Origin: Thalassospiraceae bacterium LMO-SO8
Lineage (GTDB): Bacteria > Pseudomonadota > Alphaproteobacteria > Rhodospirillales > Casp-alpha2
Length of the DNA stretch: 64,000 nt
Assembly (NCBI GenBank): GCA_031655335.1
Contig: CP134226.1
Location: 2,312,001-2,376,000, forward strand
Direction of reading: 5' to 3'
Below the pieces are notes generated by a model. The model was not told the origin of the DNA. It searched no databases and worked only from the letters and a program-made list of their open reading frames with translations. Each line of letters begins with the position of its first letter. Positions within the stretch are counted from its first letter, which is position 1. Position numbers and translations under genes: made by a program. Shown here piece by piece: positions 26,030 to 35,900 of the stretch.

Positions 26030-26358
26030 TTGTTTTCCTTTTTGCGCCCCTGGGTTGTACCCGTGCGCGTTATCTTTGCTAGCCCTCCCACCTTGCATAA
26101 GATTATACCACATCGGGGGATGGGCCGGAGTGAACTTTCAAGGAGAAATTAGTATTGTATGCATATTATTACAACGTATTTTGCAAATGTCATCGATATG
26201 GATTGAGGGAAATCCGCCGCGTTTCATGCGCCCGGTTTCCAGGGCTTCGCGTATAAAATTGGGATATTTATCAATTTTCACAACCCTGTTGACCGTCAAG
26301 GACCAGCAAACGACAATCAATTATTCCGTGGGGAGCAACGGAGGCGAGGGGGCGTTTC
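26030..26358. other. AT-rich 329-bp divergent intergenic region
   Basis: No gene is supported. The region is markedly AT-richer than the flanking genes and separates the minus-strand XRE regulator from the plus-strand unknown gene at 26359. It holds a sigma-70-like promoter (26289-26317) and a TATGCATA palindrome near 26158-26165. It is a plausible place for autoregulation by the XRE protein. Confidence 0.5.
26289..26317 (+). promoter_or_regulatory. Sigma-70-like promoter for the gene at 26359
   Basis: TTGACC at 26289-26294 (five of six bases of the -35 consensus), 17-base spacer, and GACAAT at 26312-26317 (four of six bases of TATAAT). It ends 41 bases before the ATG at 26359, leaving room for a short leader with GGAGG-like sequence. 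Confidence 0.4.
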
Positions 26359-26649
26359 ATGGCCGATGAACATTTGGACGAGCATTTTGTCGAACTCGTC
26401 TCCAGCGTGTCGCACGCGAACGGGGTTTTCCGCATTACCCTGGCCCAACAGGTCGAGGCCGGCACCTCTCGGCCGATCACCCGTCTGCTGATTCCGGCCA
26501 ACCAGCTTCAGGCCGTGTTGCGTGGGGTGGCCGACGGCGCCAACGATATCCGTGAAAAGCTGAAAAGCCAGGCTGCGGATGCGGCCGGCAAGGATGCCGC
26601 CGCACCGGCCAAGAAAAAGCCCGCTGGCAAAGCCGCCGCGAAAAAATAG
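26359..26649 (+). CDS. Small unknown protein with Ala/Lys-rich C-terminus
   Basis: A 96-residue protein, no family recognised. Residues 1-65 look like one compact fold: EHFVELVSSVSHANGVFRIT, a run resembling a beta-rich start, then TRLLIPANQLQAVLRGVADGANDIREKL as helix. Residues 70-96 are Ala/Lys/Pro repeats (AAPAKKKPAGKAAAKK) like histone H1-type or nucleoid-associated tails, which could bind DNA. It is convergent with the HlyD gene and divergent from the PraR-like regulator. Start is supported by purine-rich GGAGGCGAGGGGG upstream. Confidence 0.65.
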   Translation: MADEHLDEHFVELVSSVSHANGVFRITLAQQVEAGTSRPITRLLIPANQLQAVLRGVADGANDIREKLKSQAADAAGKDAAAPAKKKPAGKAAAKK

Positions 26650-26679
26650 ATTAATCGCCGAATCCCGGCCGCAAGGCCC

Positions 26680-28167
26680 TCAGCGCTCGCCCAGGGCGTC
26701 GTCCAGGTTGGCCAACAGCGGATCGACCAGATAGCGCAGCACCGTGCGCGTGCCGGTCTGGATGCTCGCCACCACCTGCATACCGGGAAACAGGTTATAG
26801 ACCAGGGAGCCGCGGCTGAAATGGTCGCTCTCCGTGGCGATGCGGACCTTGTAGTAGGGGTTGCCGTCGGGGGTTTGCAGGGTATCGGGGCTGACGTGGA
26901 TCACGGTCCCCTTAAGGGCGCCGAAGCGCATGGCGTCGCCCGACGCCAGCTTGACCATGGCCGCCTGTCCCGGCACGACATAGCCGATGTCCTGGGTCTG
27001 CAATTTGGCCTCGATGATCAGCTTGTCGCCCGCGGGTACGATGTCGACCACCGGGTCGCCCGGCCGGATCACACCGCCCACGGTGACCACATGCAGGGTC
27101 TTGACCGTGCCGTTCACCGGCGAGCGCACGACCGTGCGCTGCAAGTTGTCGCGGAATTTCTGGATGCGCTGGGTCAGTTCGCGGAAATTCAACTGGGCCT
27201 CGTCCAGCAGGCGCTGGGTTTCCTTGTTGAATTCGCTGGTCACGCTTTCCAGCACCGCCTGGGCCTCCTTGCGGGCGGCGTCGGCGCGCAGCAGCGACGC
27301 CTCGTCCGTTTCGATCCCGCCGCGCAGCTGTTCGGCCTCTTTCAACAGGTTCAGATGGACAAATCGGTTGGTCAGGTCGCGCTTCAACAGGCCTTCGCTG
27401 ATTTTCACCTGCTCGTCGACCAGTTTCAGGCTCTTGCCCGCGTTGGCGATGCGGGTCTTGATCTCGTGGATTTCCTGGGTCCGCTGCACGATCGCGGCGT
27501 TCTGGCGCTTGAGGTCGCCGAGGTGCTTTTCCAAATCCGCCTGAAAACGCTGACGCGCCGAATTGGCCAGGTCGGGGCGGTCGCGCACCAGTTCCGGGTC
27601 CAGGGTGAGGGTACGGTCTCCTTGCAGCAGGGATCGCAGGCGCGCCAGATCGAAGCGCAGCGATACCAGGCGTTCGCCCAGTTCGCCCACGTCGGCGTTG
27701 CTCGCCGTCGGTTCCAGCACGACCAGTTCCTGGCCCGCCGTCACCTTGCCGCCCTCGACCACCTTGATGGCGCGCACGATGCCGCCTTCCAAATGCTGGA
27801 TGGTCTTGACCTGGGTCGAGGGAATGACCTCGCCTAAAGCCATGGAAACGATGTCGATCTCGCTGATCGACGACCAGATGCCGAAGCTGACGACCATCGC
27901 CGCGCATAGCCCGAACACGGCATGGGTCTTGAACGGGATCATTTCCGACGGCCGGTAGCCCCCGCCGGCGGGGGCGTCGCCGGGCGATTCCGCGCCGCCC
28001 GGCCCACCTGCCCCGTCGGGGGCGGGCTCTTGCGGGGGCGGGGCGCCGTCGGCGGATTTCTTCGCCATGTAGGCGGCTGCCGTCGCCGCTGCCGCTTCGG
28101 GCACGGCGCGGGCCTTCTCCATCAGTTCCTTGAGCCGTTCCGTGGCGGCGACGGGATTTCCGGCCAT
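26680..28167 (-). CDS. Type I secretion HlyD-family membrane fusion protein
   Basis: Periplasmic adaptor of 495 residues for the type I secretion system. A Pro/Gly/Ala-rich cytoplasmic N-terminus (1-78) is followed by one membrane helix (about 81-101). The first lipoyl half has IQHLEGGIVRAIKVVEGGKV and the second RTVVRSPVNGTVKTLHVVTVGGV, with a long coiled-coil hairpin (about 170-370) between. The C-terminal beta-barrel ends in the family tail TGTRTVLRYLVDPLL. The N-terminal extension is unusually long and Pro-rich. Its start lies two bases after the stop of the ABC gene, so the two are translationally coupled. Confidence 0.95.
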   Translation of the reverse strand: MAGNPVAATERLKELMEKARAVPEAAAATAAAYMAKKSADGAPPPQEPAPDGAGGPGGAESPGDAPAGGGYRPSEMIPFKTHAVFGLCAAMVVSFGIWSSISEIDIVSMALGEVIPSTQVKTIQHLEGGIVRAIKVVEGGKVTAGQELVVLEPTASNADVGELGERLVSLRFDLARLRSLLQGDRTLTLDPELVRDRPDLANSARQRFQADLEKHLGDLKRQNAAIVQRTQEIHEIKTRIANAGKSLKLVDEQVKISEGLLKRDLTNRFVHLNLLKEAEQLRGGIETDEASLLRADAARKEAQAVLESVTSEFNKETQRLLDEAQLNFRELTQRIQKFRDNLQRTVVRSPVNGTVKTLHVVTVGGVIRPGDPVVDIVPAGDKLIIEAKLQTQDIGYVVPGQAAMVKLASGDAMRFGALKGTVIHVSPDTLQTPDGNPYYKVRIATESDHFSRGSLVYNLFPGMQVVASIQTGTRTVLRYLVDPLLANLDDALGER

Positions 28168-28169
28168 GG

Positions 28170-29975
28170 TCAGTCTCCGCCCCGTTTGCGGGTGCTCAGC
28201 GGGTTGGGCAGGGGCGTGACATCGGCCTGGGCCTCCGCCGCCGCGGCGGGGTCGGGGGCTGCCGCCGGGGCCGGTTGCGCCGGGCCCGCCTGCGCGGGGC
28301 GCGGGGCGGCCTGCGGGTCCTGAACACCCGGCACGTGACGCACCGTGGGCACGGGCTTTTGGTTGAGGTCCAACAGATAATGGGCGCCGCGCACGATGTT
28401 CTTGTCGTGGGACATGATGATGATGGTGCGGCCCTGCTTGACGAGGGACCCCATGATCTTGTGCACGGCGGCGCAGCCGTCGGCGTCCAGGCTTTCCGTT
28501 GGCTCGTCGATCACCGCCAGCGCCCCGTTGGTCGCCAGCGCCCGGGCCAGGCCGAGCCGCCGCCGGGTGCCCTCGGACAGCCGCCAGCCGTTGTCGACCA
28601 CGGGCGTTTCGAAGCTTTGCGGGCTTTCATCCAGGAACCGGCGCAGGCCGACGGCGTCGATGATGCGGTTGAGGTCCGAGGTTTCGACGTTGGGCGCGTT
28701 GACCTTCAGGTTTTCCTCGATGGTGGCGTTCAACAGGGCCGGTTCCTGCGGCATGTAGATGACCTGACGGCGCCACCATTCCAGCGCGACCTGCTTCAGG
28801 TCCAGGCCGTCGATCAGGATTTGGCCGCGGTCCGGTTCCAACAGGCCCAGGATGATGCGGCCCAGGGTCGTCTTGCCGCTGCCGTTGTCGCCGACCACCA
28901 ACAGCACGTCGCCGGGCGCCAGTTTCAGGTTCAGGGATTCGAACAGCGGCATGGGCGCTCCCTTGAACCCGAAGGCAAGGTCGCGCAGCTCGATGGCGCC
29001 GGAATACTTGGTGACGGCGGATCCCTTTTCCGGTTCCAGCGGCACGCGGGTCAGTTCGGCGAACATGGCCAGCGCCTGGCGCGCCTTGGCGAAGGCGCTG
29101 CCCAGCTGCGACAGCTTGGTGACCGGCTGCAACGCCCGCGCCGACAGGATGTTGGCGCCGATCATCGCGCCTACGTCCATGTTGCCGCTGACGACCAGAA
29201 GGGCGCCCGTGGTGATGACGGCGACGCTCATCAGGCCGTTGGCGGTCTGCGTGATGGTCTGGATCATGCCCTGGCGCGACGTCACGTCGCGGCGCAGGCG
29301 CTGCGACGAATGCACGTGCTTTTCCCAGGCCCGGCGCAGGAACGATCCCGCGTTGAAGGCGCGCACCAGGTCCTGTTCGCGGGTCGCCGTGCCCAAAAGG
29401 GCGCTGCCGACGCCGGTGGCGTTCTGCAATTCGGCGGTCTTTTCCTGCATGGATATGGAACCGTAGACGCCGAACGCGAACACCCCGACCAGAAAGGCCA
29501 GCACCACCACCGCCATCAAGGGATGCAGCAGGTAGAGCACGAACACGAAAATCAGCGAGAACGGCACGTCCAGGATGGTCGCGATGTTGGACGATGAATA
29601 GGCTTGTTCGACCGACGCCATGCCGTTGACCATTTCGCGCCGGGTTTCCGGCGGAATCTGTTCCAGGTCGCCGGCGCGTGCCTGGGTCAGGATGCCGTAA
29701 CCGGCGATGGCGAGTTTTTCATCCGGTTCCACATTGACGCCGCGGGCGAGGGAGCCGCGCGCCTGTCGGAACAGGTATTCCAGGGTGATGGCCAGCAGCA
29801 CGCCCGACGTCAGGGTCGCCAGGGTCGCGTCCACGCCCTGGCTGACGTATCGGTTCAGCACCTGCATGACGAACAGGGGGCTCGCCATGGCCAGGATGTT
29901 GATGAACAGGGTCGCGACGATCAATTCCGTCGCGATCGCCGGCCTGGCGAAAACCCGTTTCAACAGTTCCTTCAT
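28170..29975 (-). CDS. Type I secretion ABC transporter (permease-ATPase)
   Basis: Inner-membrane exporter of 601 residues with six helices (about 15-310) and an ATPase domain (about 326-530). Walker A is GDNGSGKT (362-369), Q-loop Q410, Walker B LAVIDE with E491, and switch His H523. The signature motif is RLSEGT (465-470) instead of LSGGQ, a variation noted in some type I exporters of giant adhesins. There is no N-terminal C39 peptidase or C39-like domain, so the substrate is not cleaved after Gly-Gly. A Pro/Ala-rich tail of about 60 residues (540-601) follows the ATPase. It is upstream of the HlyD gene and downstream of the giant gene. Confidence 0.95.
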   Translation of the reverse strand: MKELLKRVFARPAIATELIVATLFINILAMASPLFVMQVLNRYVSQGVDATLATLTSGVLLAITLEYLFRQARGSLARGVNVEPDEKLAIAGYGILTQARAGDLEQIPPETRREMVNGMASVEQAYSSSNIATILDVPFSLIFVFVLYLLHPLMAVVVLAFLVGVFAFGVYGSISMQEKTAELQNATGVGSALLGTATREQDLVRAFNAGSFLRRAWEKHVHSSQRLRRDVTSRQGMIQTITQTANGLMSVAVITTGALLVVSGNMDVGAMIGANILSARALQPVTKLSQLGSAFAKARQALAMFAELTRVPLEPEKGSAVTKYSGAIELRDLAFGFKGAPMPLFESLNLKLAPGDVLLVVGDNGSGKTTLGRIILGLLEPDRGQILIDGLDLKQVALEWWRRQVIYMPQEPALLNATIEENLKVNAPNVETSDLNRIIDAVGLRRFLDESPQSFETPVVDNGWRLSEGTRRRLGLARALATNGALAVIDEPTESLDADGCAAVHKIMGSLVKQGRTIIIMSHDKNIVRGAHYLLDLNQKPVPTVRHVPGVQDPQAAPRPAQAGPAQPAPAAAPDPAAAAEAQADVTPLPNPLSTRKRGGD

Positions 29976-30138
29976 GCTCGCTCACTCGTCTGCCCGCGAA
30001 AACCCCCGGATTTCCGCGCTTTGCCGCACCCGGCGACAGAGGCGCCGCCACCATACCATATCGGCGATAATCGCGGCGATCCCGGCAAAATCATAGAAAT
30101 TTCAGGTGAACGATTGGTGAATGGCGGCAGGGCGGCGC

Positions 30139-32950
30139 CTAGGCGACCTGACCGCCGGAGACCATGAAGTCGGTGCTGTCCAGATCGCCGCCGTCGACGT
30201 TCTGCAATTCGATTTCCATGTCCGCCTGGGCATCGCCATCAGAATCGATTTCCAGAATCTTGGTCTGATTGTTGAACCGGGCCGAGGTATCGCCGTAGCC
30301 GACGAAGTCGTTGGTTTCGTCGCCCAGGAACATGAACATGCCTTGGTTGAACCCGGAGATATCGATCTGGTCCTGACCCCCGGCATTGAAGTCCAGGATG
30401 ACGTCGCGCAGCAGGCTGCCGAGGCCGCTGTCCGCGGCCGCGCCATAGATGAACACGTCCATGCCCTCGCCGCCTTCGAGAATGTCCGCGCCGCCGCCGC
30501 CGGCGATCAGGTCGTCGCCGTCGTTGCCCATGAGGAAGTTGCTGAAATCGTCGCCGGTGATGTCGTCGTTGAAGTGACTGCCTTCGACGTTCTCGATGTT
30601 GATGAAGTTGACGGGGTTTTCCGAGCCGCCGTGGCCGTCGTTGCCGATGGTGCCGGCGCCCATGTCGATGACCACGGACTGCGTCCCGTCGAAGAAGGAA
30701 ATGGTGTCGATGCCGTTGCCGCCGTCGTAGTGGTCGACCCCGACGCCGCCGACCAGCAGGTCGTCGCCGTCGCCGCCGATCAGGGTGTCGGCGCCGTTGT
30801 TGCCCAGCAGGATGTCGTCGCCCGAACCGCCGATCATGGTTTGCGGCCCGCCGTTGCCGACGATCATCGTGTTCTCGGTGGCGGCGGAGGCATCCGGGCC
30901 GGTCGCGACGGCGAAGCGTTCCAGGCCCGGGGTGTCCTCGTCGAATTCGAATTCGATGTAGTCCAGCGGATTGGTCGCGTGATCGACCACGGTGGTCTTG
31001 TGGACATAGCCGCTGCCCATGTCTTCATAGAAGAACATCAGGTCACTGCCCGACCATTCCGCGCCCAGCAGCTCCAGCGGGTCGCGGATGATCAGGGTGT
31101 CGATGCCCGGCCCACCCGCGCCGAAGGTGATGGTGTCGCCGGTGGTCACGGCGGCGCTGGCGATGTCCGTCGCGAACGTGCTCGTGGTCGAGGCTAGAAT
31201 CCAGTCGTTGCCCGTACGGCCAACGTAGGCGTCGTCACTGTCGGGTGAATCTGTCGTCGTAATGATGATGAAGTCGTCGATATCCAGCGTGCCGGTTATG
31301 CCGGTCAGGTCGATTTCGATGTCCGCGCCGAGATCCAAGACGCCGTTGTAGTCGACATCGATTCCAAGAATGTTATTTGTTCCCAATGCGCTTTTGACAA
31401 GATTCGACACGAAGCTACTCAAAAGTCCGTCGCCAAATCCTTCATACTGGAAGTCGTCACCGTCAGCCACGATGCCTTCAAGGACGATAAAGTCACGATC
31501 CGGCGAGGCGTTGTCGGCGTTGAAATCGGCAATCGCATCCGGTGTGCCGTCTGGTGAGTCGGCAGTTGCTGTAAATACGAAGTAATTTGATCCCGCGCCG
31601 CCGATATGGGTTTCCTGGACGGCGGAGGCGACGATGGTATCCGTGCCGCCGGTGGTGGCGATGAGGGCGGCGCCGCCGGCGCCGATCACGTCCCCGGCCG
31701 CGAGCGGCGCGGTGACGCCCTGAAGCTTGATCAGGGTGCCGTCGTAGCTGGTCGTGCCGGTGCCCCGGCCCTTCACGTAAATCCAGCCGTCCGTAAAGTC
31801 GGTGAAGAACACGACGCGGTCCTGGACACCGTCATCGAAGATAATGTTGTCGATGGTGGTTTGCAGCGTGGTGTCGAAGCCGTAGTTCACGGTCATCAAT
31901 TCCAGGCCATCCAGGCCGCCGAAGCTGATGACGTCGTTGCCGGTGCCGAAGCCGTTGATCGTGTCGACGCCGTCGAACTGGTTCGATTCGTAGGTCCCGA
32001 GCGTGTATTCGATGCGGTCGTTTCCGCCGTTGGCCGAGCCGCCAAAGCCGGGGTCGTCGCCGATGTTGAAAATGTCGGCTCCGCCCTCGCCGCGGAAGCG
32101 GTTGTTGGCGTCGTTGCCGTTGAAAACGTCGTCGAACTGCGAGCCGCGCACCTGTTCGATGGAGATCAGCGTATCGGTGGCGGCCAAGCCGTCGATCACG
32201 GTGGCGTCGAAGGTGTTGCCGCTGGCCGTGTAGGTCACGGTGATGCCGCCCACGTCGTTGCGGTAATCAGCGCGGTCCATGCCGCCGCCGCCATCCAGGG
32301 TGTCGTTGCCGCCGCGCCCGATCAGCACGTTGTTGTCGTCGTTGCCGGTCAGGACGTCGTCGTAATCGGAGCCGGCGATCTCGTTGACGCCGCCCATGAA
32401 TTTGTCGAGGCCGGTGCCGTCAGACTGGCCGGTCAGGTTGCCGCTGTTGCTCGTCAGCCTCCCGAAGCCGGTCACGCCGCCGCCGAAGGTGACGGCATCG
32501 TCCAAGGTTACGGTCACGCCGCCGAACGCGTCGCCGTAATCGACCCGCGTCTTGGTGTTGCCGATGATGGTGTCGTCGCCGCCGCCGCCGCGGATCGCGT
32601 TGTTTTCGCCGATGATGCTGCCGCCGAACACGGTGAACTGGCCGTTGTCCCAGCCGGTCATGTCGAACTCATCGTCGTAGGCGGTGCCGTTGATCTGGTC
32701 GATGCTGCCCAGCGTGTCGATGCCGACCGAGGCGTCGCCCGTGACCGTGTCGCCGGCCACCGAGATCCCGCCGGTGGCGTCGGCGTAGCTGGCGATGTTG
32801 CGGTCGGTGCCGGCATTGCCCCGCGTGCCGCCGGTCAGATAGTCGTTTCCGCCGCCGCCGATCAGCACGTTCTTGCCCGCCAGGCCGTCGATGATGTCGT
32901 CGCCGTCCGTGCCGTACAGGGTGTCGTCCCCGTTGGTGCCGATGATGACG
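30139..32950 (-). repeat. RTX calcium-binding repeats and C-terminal type I secretion signal
   Basis: Nonapeptide groups at about 32.95-32.82 kb (NGDDTLYGTDGDDIIDG), 32.36-32.26 kb (GNDDNNVLIGRGGNDTLDGG) and 30.85-30.45 kb (GGSGDDILLGNNGADTLIGG). The last about 100 residues (DVILDFNAGGQDQIDISGF, then SARFNNQTKILEIDSDGDAQ and DSTDFMVSGGQVA) match the end of type I-secreted RTX proteins, the part recognised by the exporter. Confidence 0.9.
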
Positions 32951-35900
32951 TCGGTCACGGGGGCGATGTCCAGGGTGATGGTCCGCGTGTCCGTGCCGCC
33001 GAAGCCGTCGGAAACGGTGACGGTGAAGGAATCGGTGCCGGAATAGTCGGTATAGGGGCTGTATTCGAAGGTGCCGTCCGGGTTGACCGTGACCGTGCCG
33101 TTCGCCGCCGGGGCGGTGAGCGAGAAGGTCAGGGTGTCACCGTCCACATCCGTCGCCGCGATCTGGCCGCGCAGGAGGGTGTCCTCCTGGGCGCTGATCG
33201 GCGCGTCAATGCCGCCGAAGATGGCGGGGCCGGTAGCCGTGTAGACGAGCGTTCCCGAGGCCGCGCCGACCAATCCGCCGGCAAGATCGGTGACCGAAAC
33301 GACCGAAACGCCGTCGATCCCGCCGTTCAGGGGGGCGCTCAAGATCAGGCCGGTGCTGTCCTGCGGGACCGAGTGCTCGGCGCCGTCTTCGATCTCCCAC
33401 TCCGTGCGGGCGACATCCCAGATGCGGACGTCGGCGATCTCGCCGTTGAAGTAGTGGTTTTCGTTGCTGTCGACCATGGCGCCGATGCGCAGGTCGTTGG
33501 CGGGATCATACTCGATCATGCCGGTGACCGGCCGGCTTGCGACTTCCTCGCCGTTGACGAAAACGCGGGCCGTCGTGCCGTCATAGGTCGCGGCGACATG
33601 GCTCCATTCGTTCAATTGGATCGCGTTGATGTCAGTATCGACGATCTGGATAACGTCGTTCACGACGAAGGCGAAGCGCACCACGTTGCCGGTCGAAAGG
33701 TGCAGGCCATAACCGCTGTGCTCGGTCGGGGTGGTATCTCTCAGATTGCCGACGATGCCGTCCCACAGACTGTTGATCGCGGTCGGATTGATCCAGGCTT
33801 CCAGCGTGATGCTGCCGGTGATCTCGAAATTGGGGTGCTGACCGAACGAGATGGCGTCGTCGCCGGGAACGCCTTCCACCCCGTTGAAGCTGACCGCGCC
33901 GGACAGCACGCCGGGCCCCAGCAGGGTCGGCGTGTTGTCGGCGAAGGTGGCGCCGTTTTCCAGCGTGCCCAGCGGAAGTTCGGCATTGCCCTGATGGATG
34001 CCGTTGTCGAGGATGCCGTCGAGCGGAAGATCGTTGACCAGGGACGACGGGGGGGTGCCGTCGAAGTAGGACTGCCCCATGGATTCCTGGATTTCGGTTT
34101 CCGACCGGATGCTGTCGTAGATACGCACCTGGGCCATGCCGCCGCCGAACGGGTTGCTCGACGCTGTTCCGCCGTCGCCGGCGACGGTGCCGAGGCCGAG
34201 TGTCGTGGCACTGGGGATCGCGACCGGCGTATTGCCAGTGATCAGGCCCTGGCCGACGCCGTCGACGAAGAATTCGACGTCGCCGTTGGTGCTGTTGTAG
34301 GTGACCGCCACGTGGGCCCATTCGCCCGCGGTCAACAGCCCGGCGGCGCCGGTCACGTTGAGCTGAGTATTGTTAACCTGGAAGCCGAGGCCGTTGTCGG
34401 CAAGCCTGAGCCCCAGGCCTTGATCGTTGATGAAGTGGCCGACATAGGCGATCGACTGGTTGCCGATCAGGTTGTCCGGCCGGACCCAGGCCTCGACCGT
34501 GATCAGGCCCGTACCGTTGACGGCATTGATCTGATCGAAGCTGACCAAGTCGTTACTGCCATCGAGGACGAGATAATCGCCGAAGCGGTCTGACGGCGGC
34601 CCGCCCGAGGACAGCGCGTGGCCGTTGCCGGACACGTCGATCAGGCCCGGGTCGAGGTCGATGTCGTCCGATTCCGGGTTGTCCAGGGTGTAGCGGGCTT
34701 CCAGGCCGGTCTCGTCCGCAAGGTCGGCGCGCTGGTAATTGTCGGCGATCTCCGCCGCCGTGCGGACGTCCGACCAGATGCGGATGTCGTCGGCGGCCCC
34801 CTTGAAGAAGGACGCGCCGTCAAGCGAGCGGCCGAGGGTGAGATCACCCGAGGTCAGGTCGAGCGCAGCGGCCGCGGGGGCGCCGCTGGCCGCGCCGTCC
34901 ACGAACAGCTGCACGTCCGTGCCGTCGTAGGTGACGGCCACATGGTGCCAGGCCCCGTCGTTGACCAGGTCGGTGCCGGTGGCGGCCGCGCCGGTCAGAT
35001 AGCCGGCGCCGTCGATGCCGAGTTCGACACCCAGTCCGGCGCCCGTCGTCCCGATGCTGAGGATCGGGATGCCGCCCGTGCCTGAAGGAACCTTGATCCA
35101 GGCCTCGACGGTGAAGGGATCGCCCGCCAAGTCCGGCAGCAGGTCACCCGGGGTGACGACCTGCACGAAATCGTTGATGCCGTCGAACTGCACCGCGCGC
35201 ACGTTGGCACGGGCACCCAGTATCACCGGCGTGTCGTTCACGGGCTGCACGTCGATGGAAATCGTTCGCGTGTCGGTGCCGCCGTTGCCGTCGTCCACGG
35301 TGACGGTGAAGCTGTCATAACCCGAGAACTCGGCATCGGGCGTGTAAGTGAAGGTGCCGTCGGGGCTGAGCGCAATGGTTCCGTTCCCGGCATCCGCGTC
35401 CAGGGTGAAGGTCAGGCCGTCGCCCTCCGCGTCCTTGGCGGCGAGGCGCGCGGTCAACGGCGTGTCCTCGGTGACGGTCAGGTCTTCGTAAACGTCCACG
35501 ATCAGCGCCGGCGTGTCGGTGGGGGTGGTTTCGACGACCGCCGGTGCAGTGGCGGTTGCGTCGACGAAGGTCGCCGTATTGCCGGTCTGGCCCAGGTCGG
35601 TGACGGTTGGTGTCGCCGCCGTCACCGCATCGGTGACAGTCCCGGGGGTTGTGCCGTCCGCGCCGTGCAGCACGAAATTGGCGATCATGTCCGGGTTCTG
35701 TCCCGGGTCGAGCAGCGCGTCCTTGTCGGCCGAGATCTCGGCCGGCGTGCGCGCCGTGTCCCATACCCGCAGGTCGCCGATGACGGCATCGGTGCGGAAA
35801 TTGGTTGCGATTCCCGTGTCGGAACCGACGGTCAGGGTCGTGGTCGCCACGCCCGAGAATACGAGGCCGCTGACCGCCGTTCCGCCGACATCGACGCCGT

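Noticed and set aside
25965-26369. Plus-strand frame of 134 codons and a minus-strand frame of 60 codons (26138-26320) in the XRE/26359 intergenic region
   Set aside because: They span an AT-rich promoter region, overlap the XRE gene start or the 26359 gene, and have no recognisable domain.
26647-26680. Possible rho-independent terminator after the HlyD gene
   Set aside because: There is a short GGCC-TTGC-GGCC hairpin and a T run further on, but the stem is only 4 bp and the T run is about 20 bases away.
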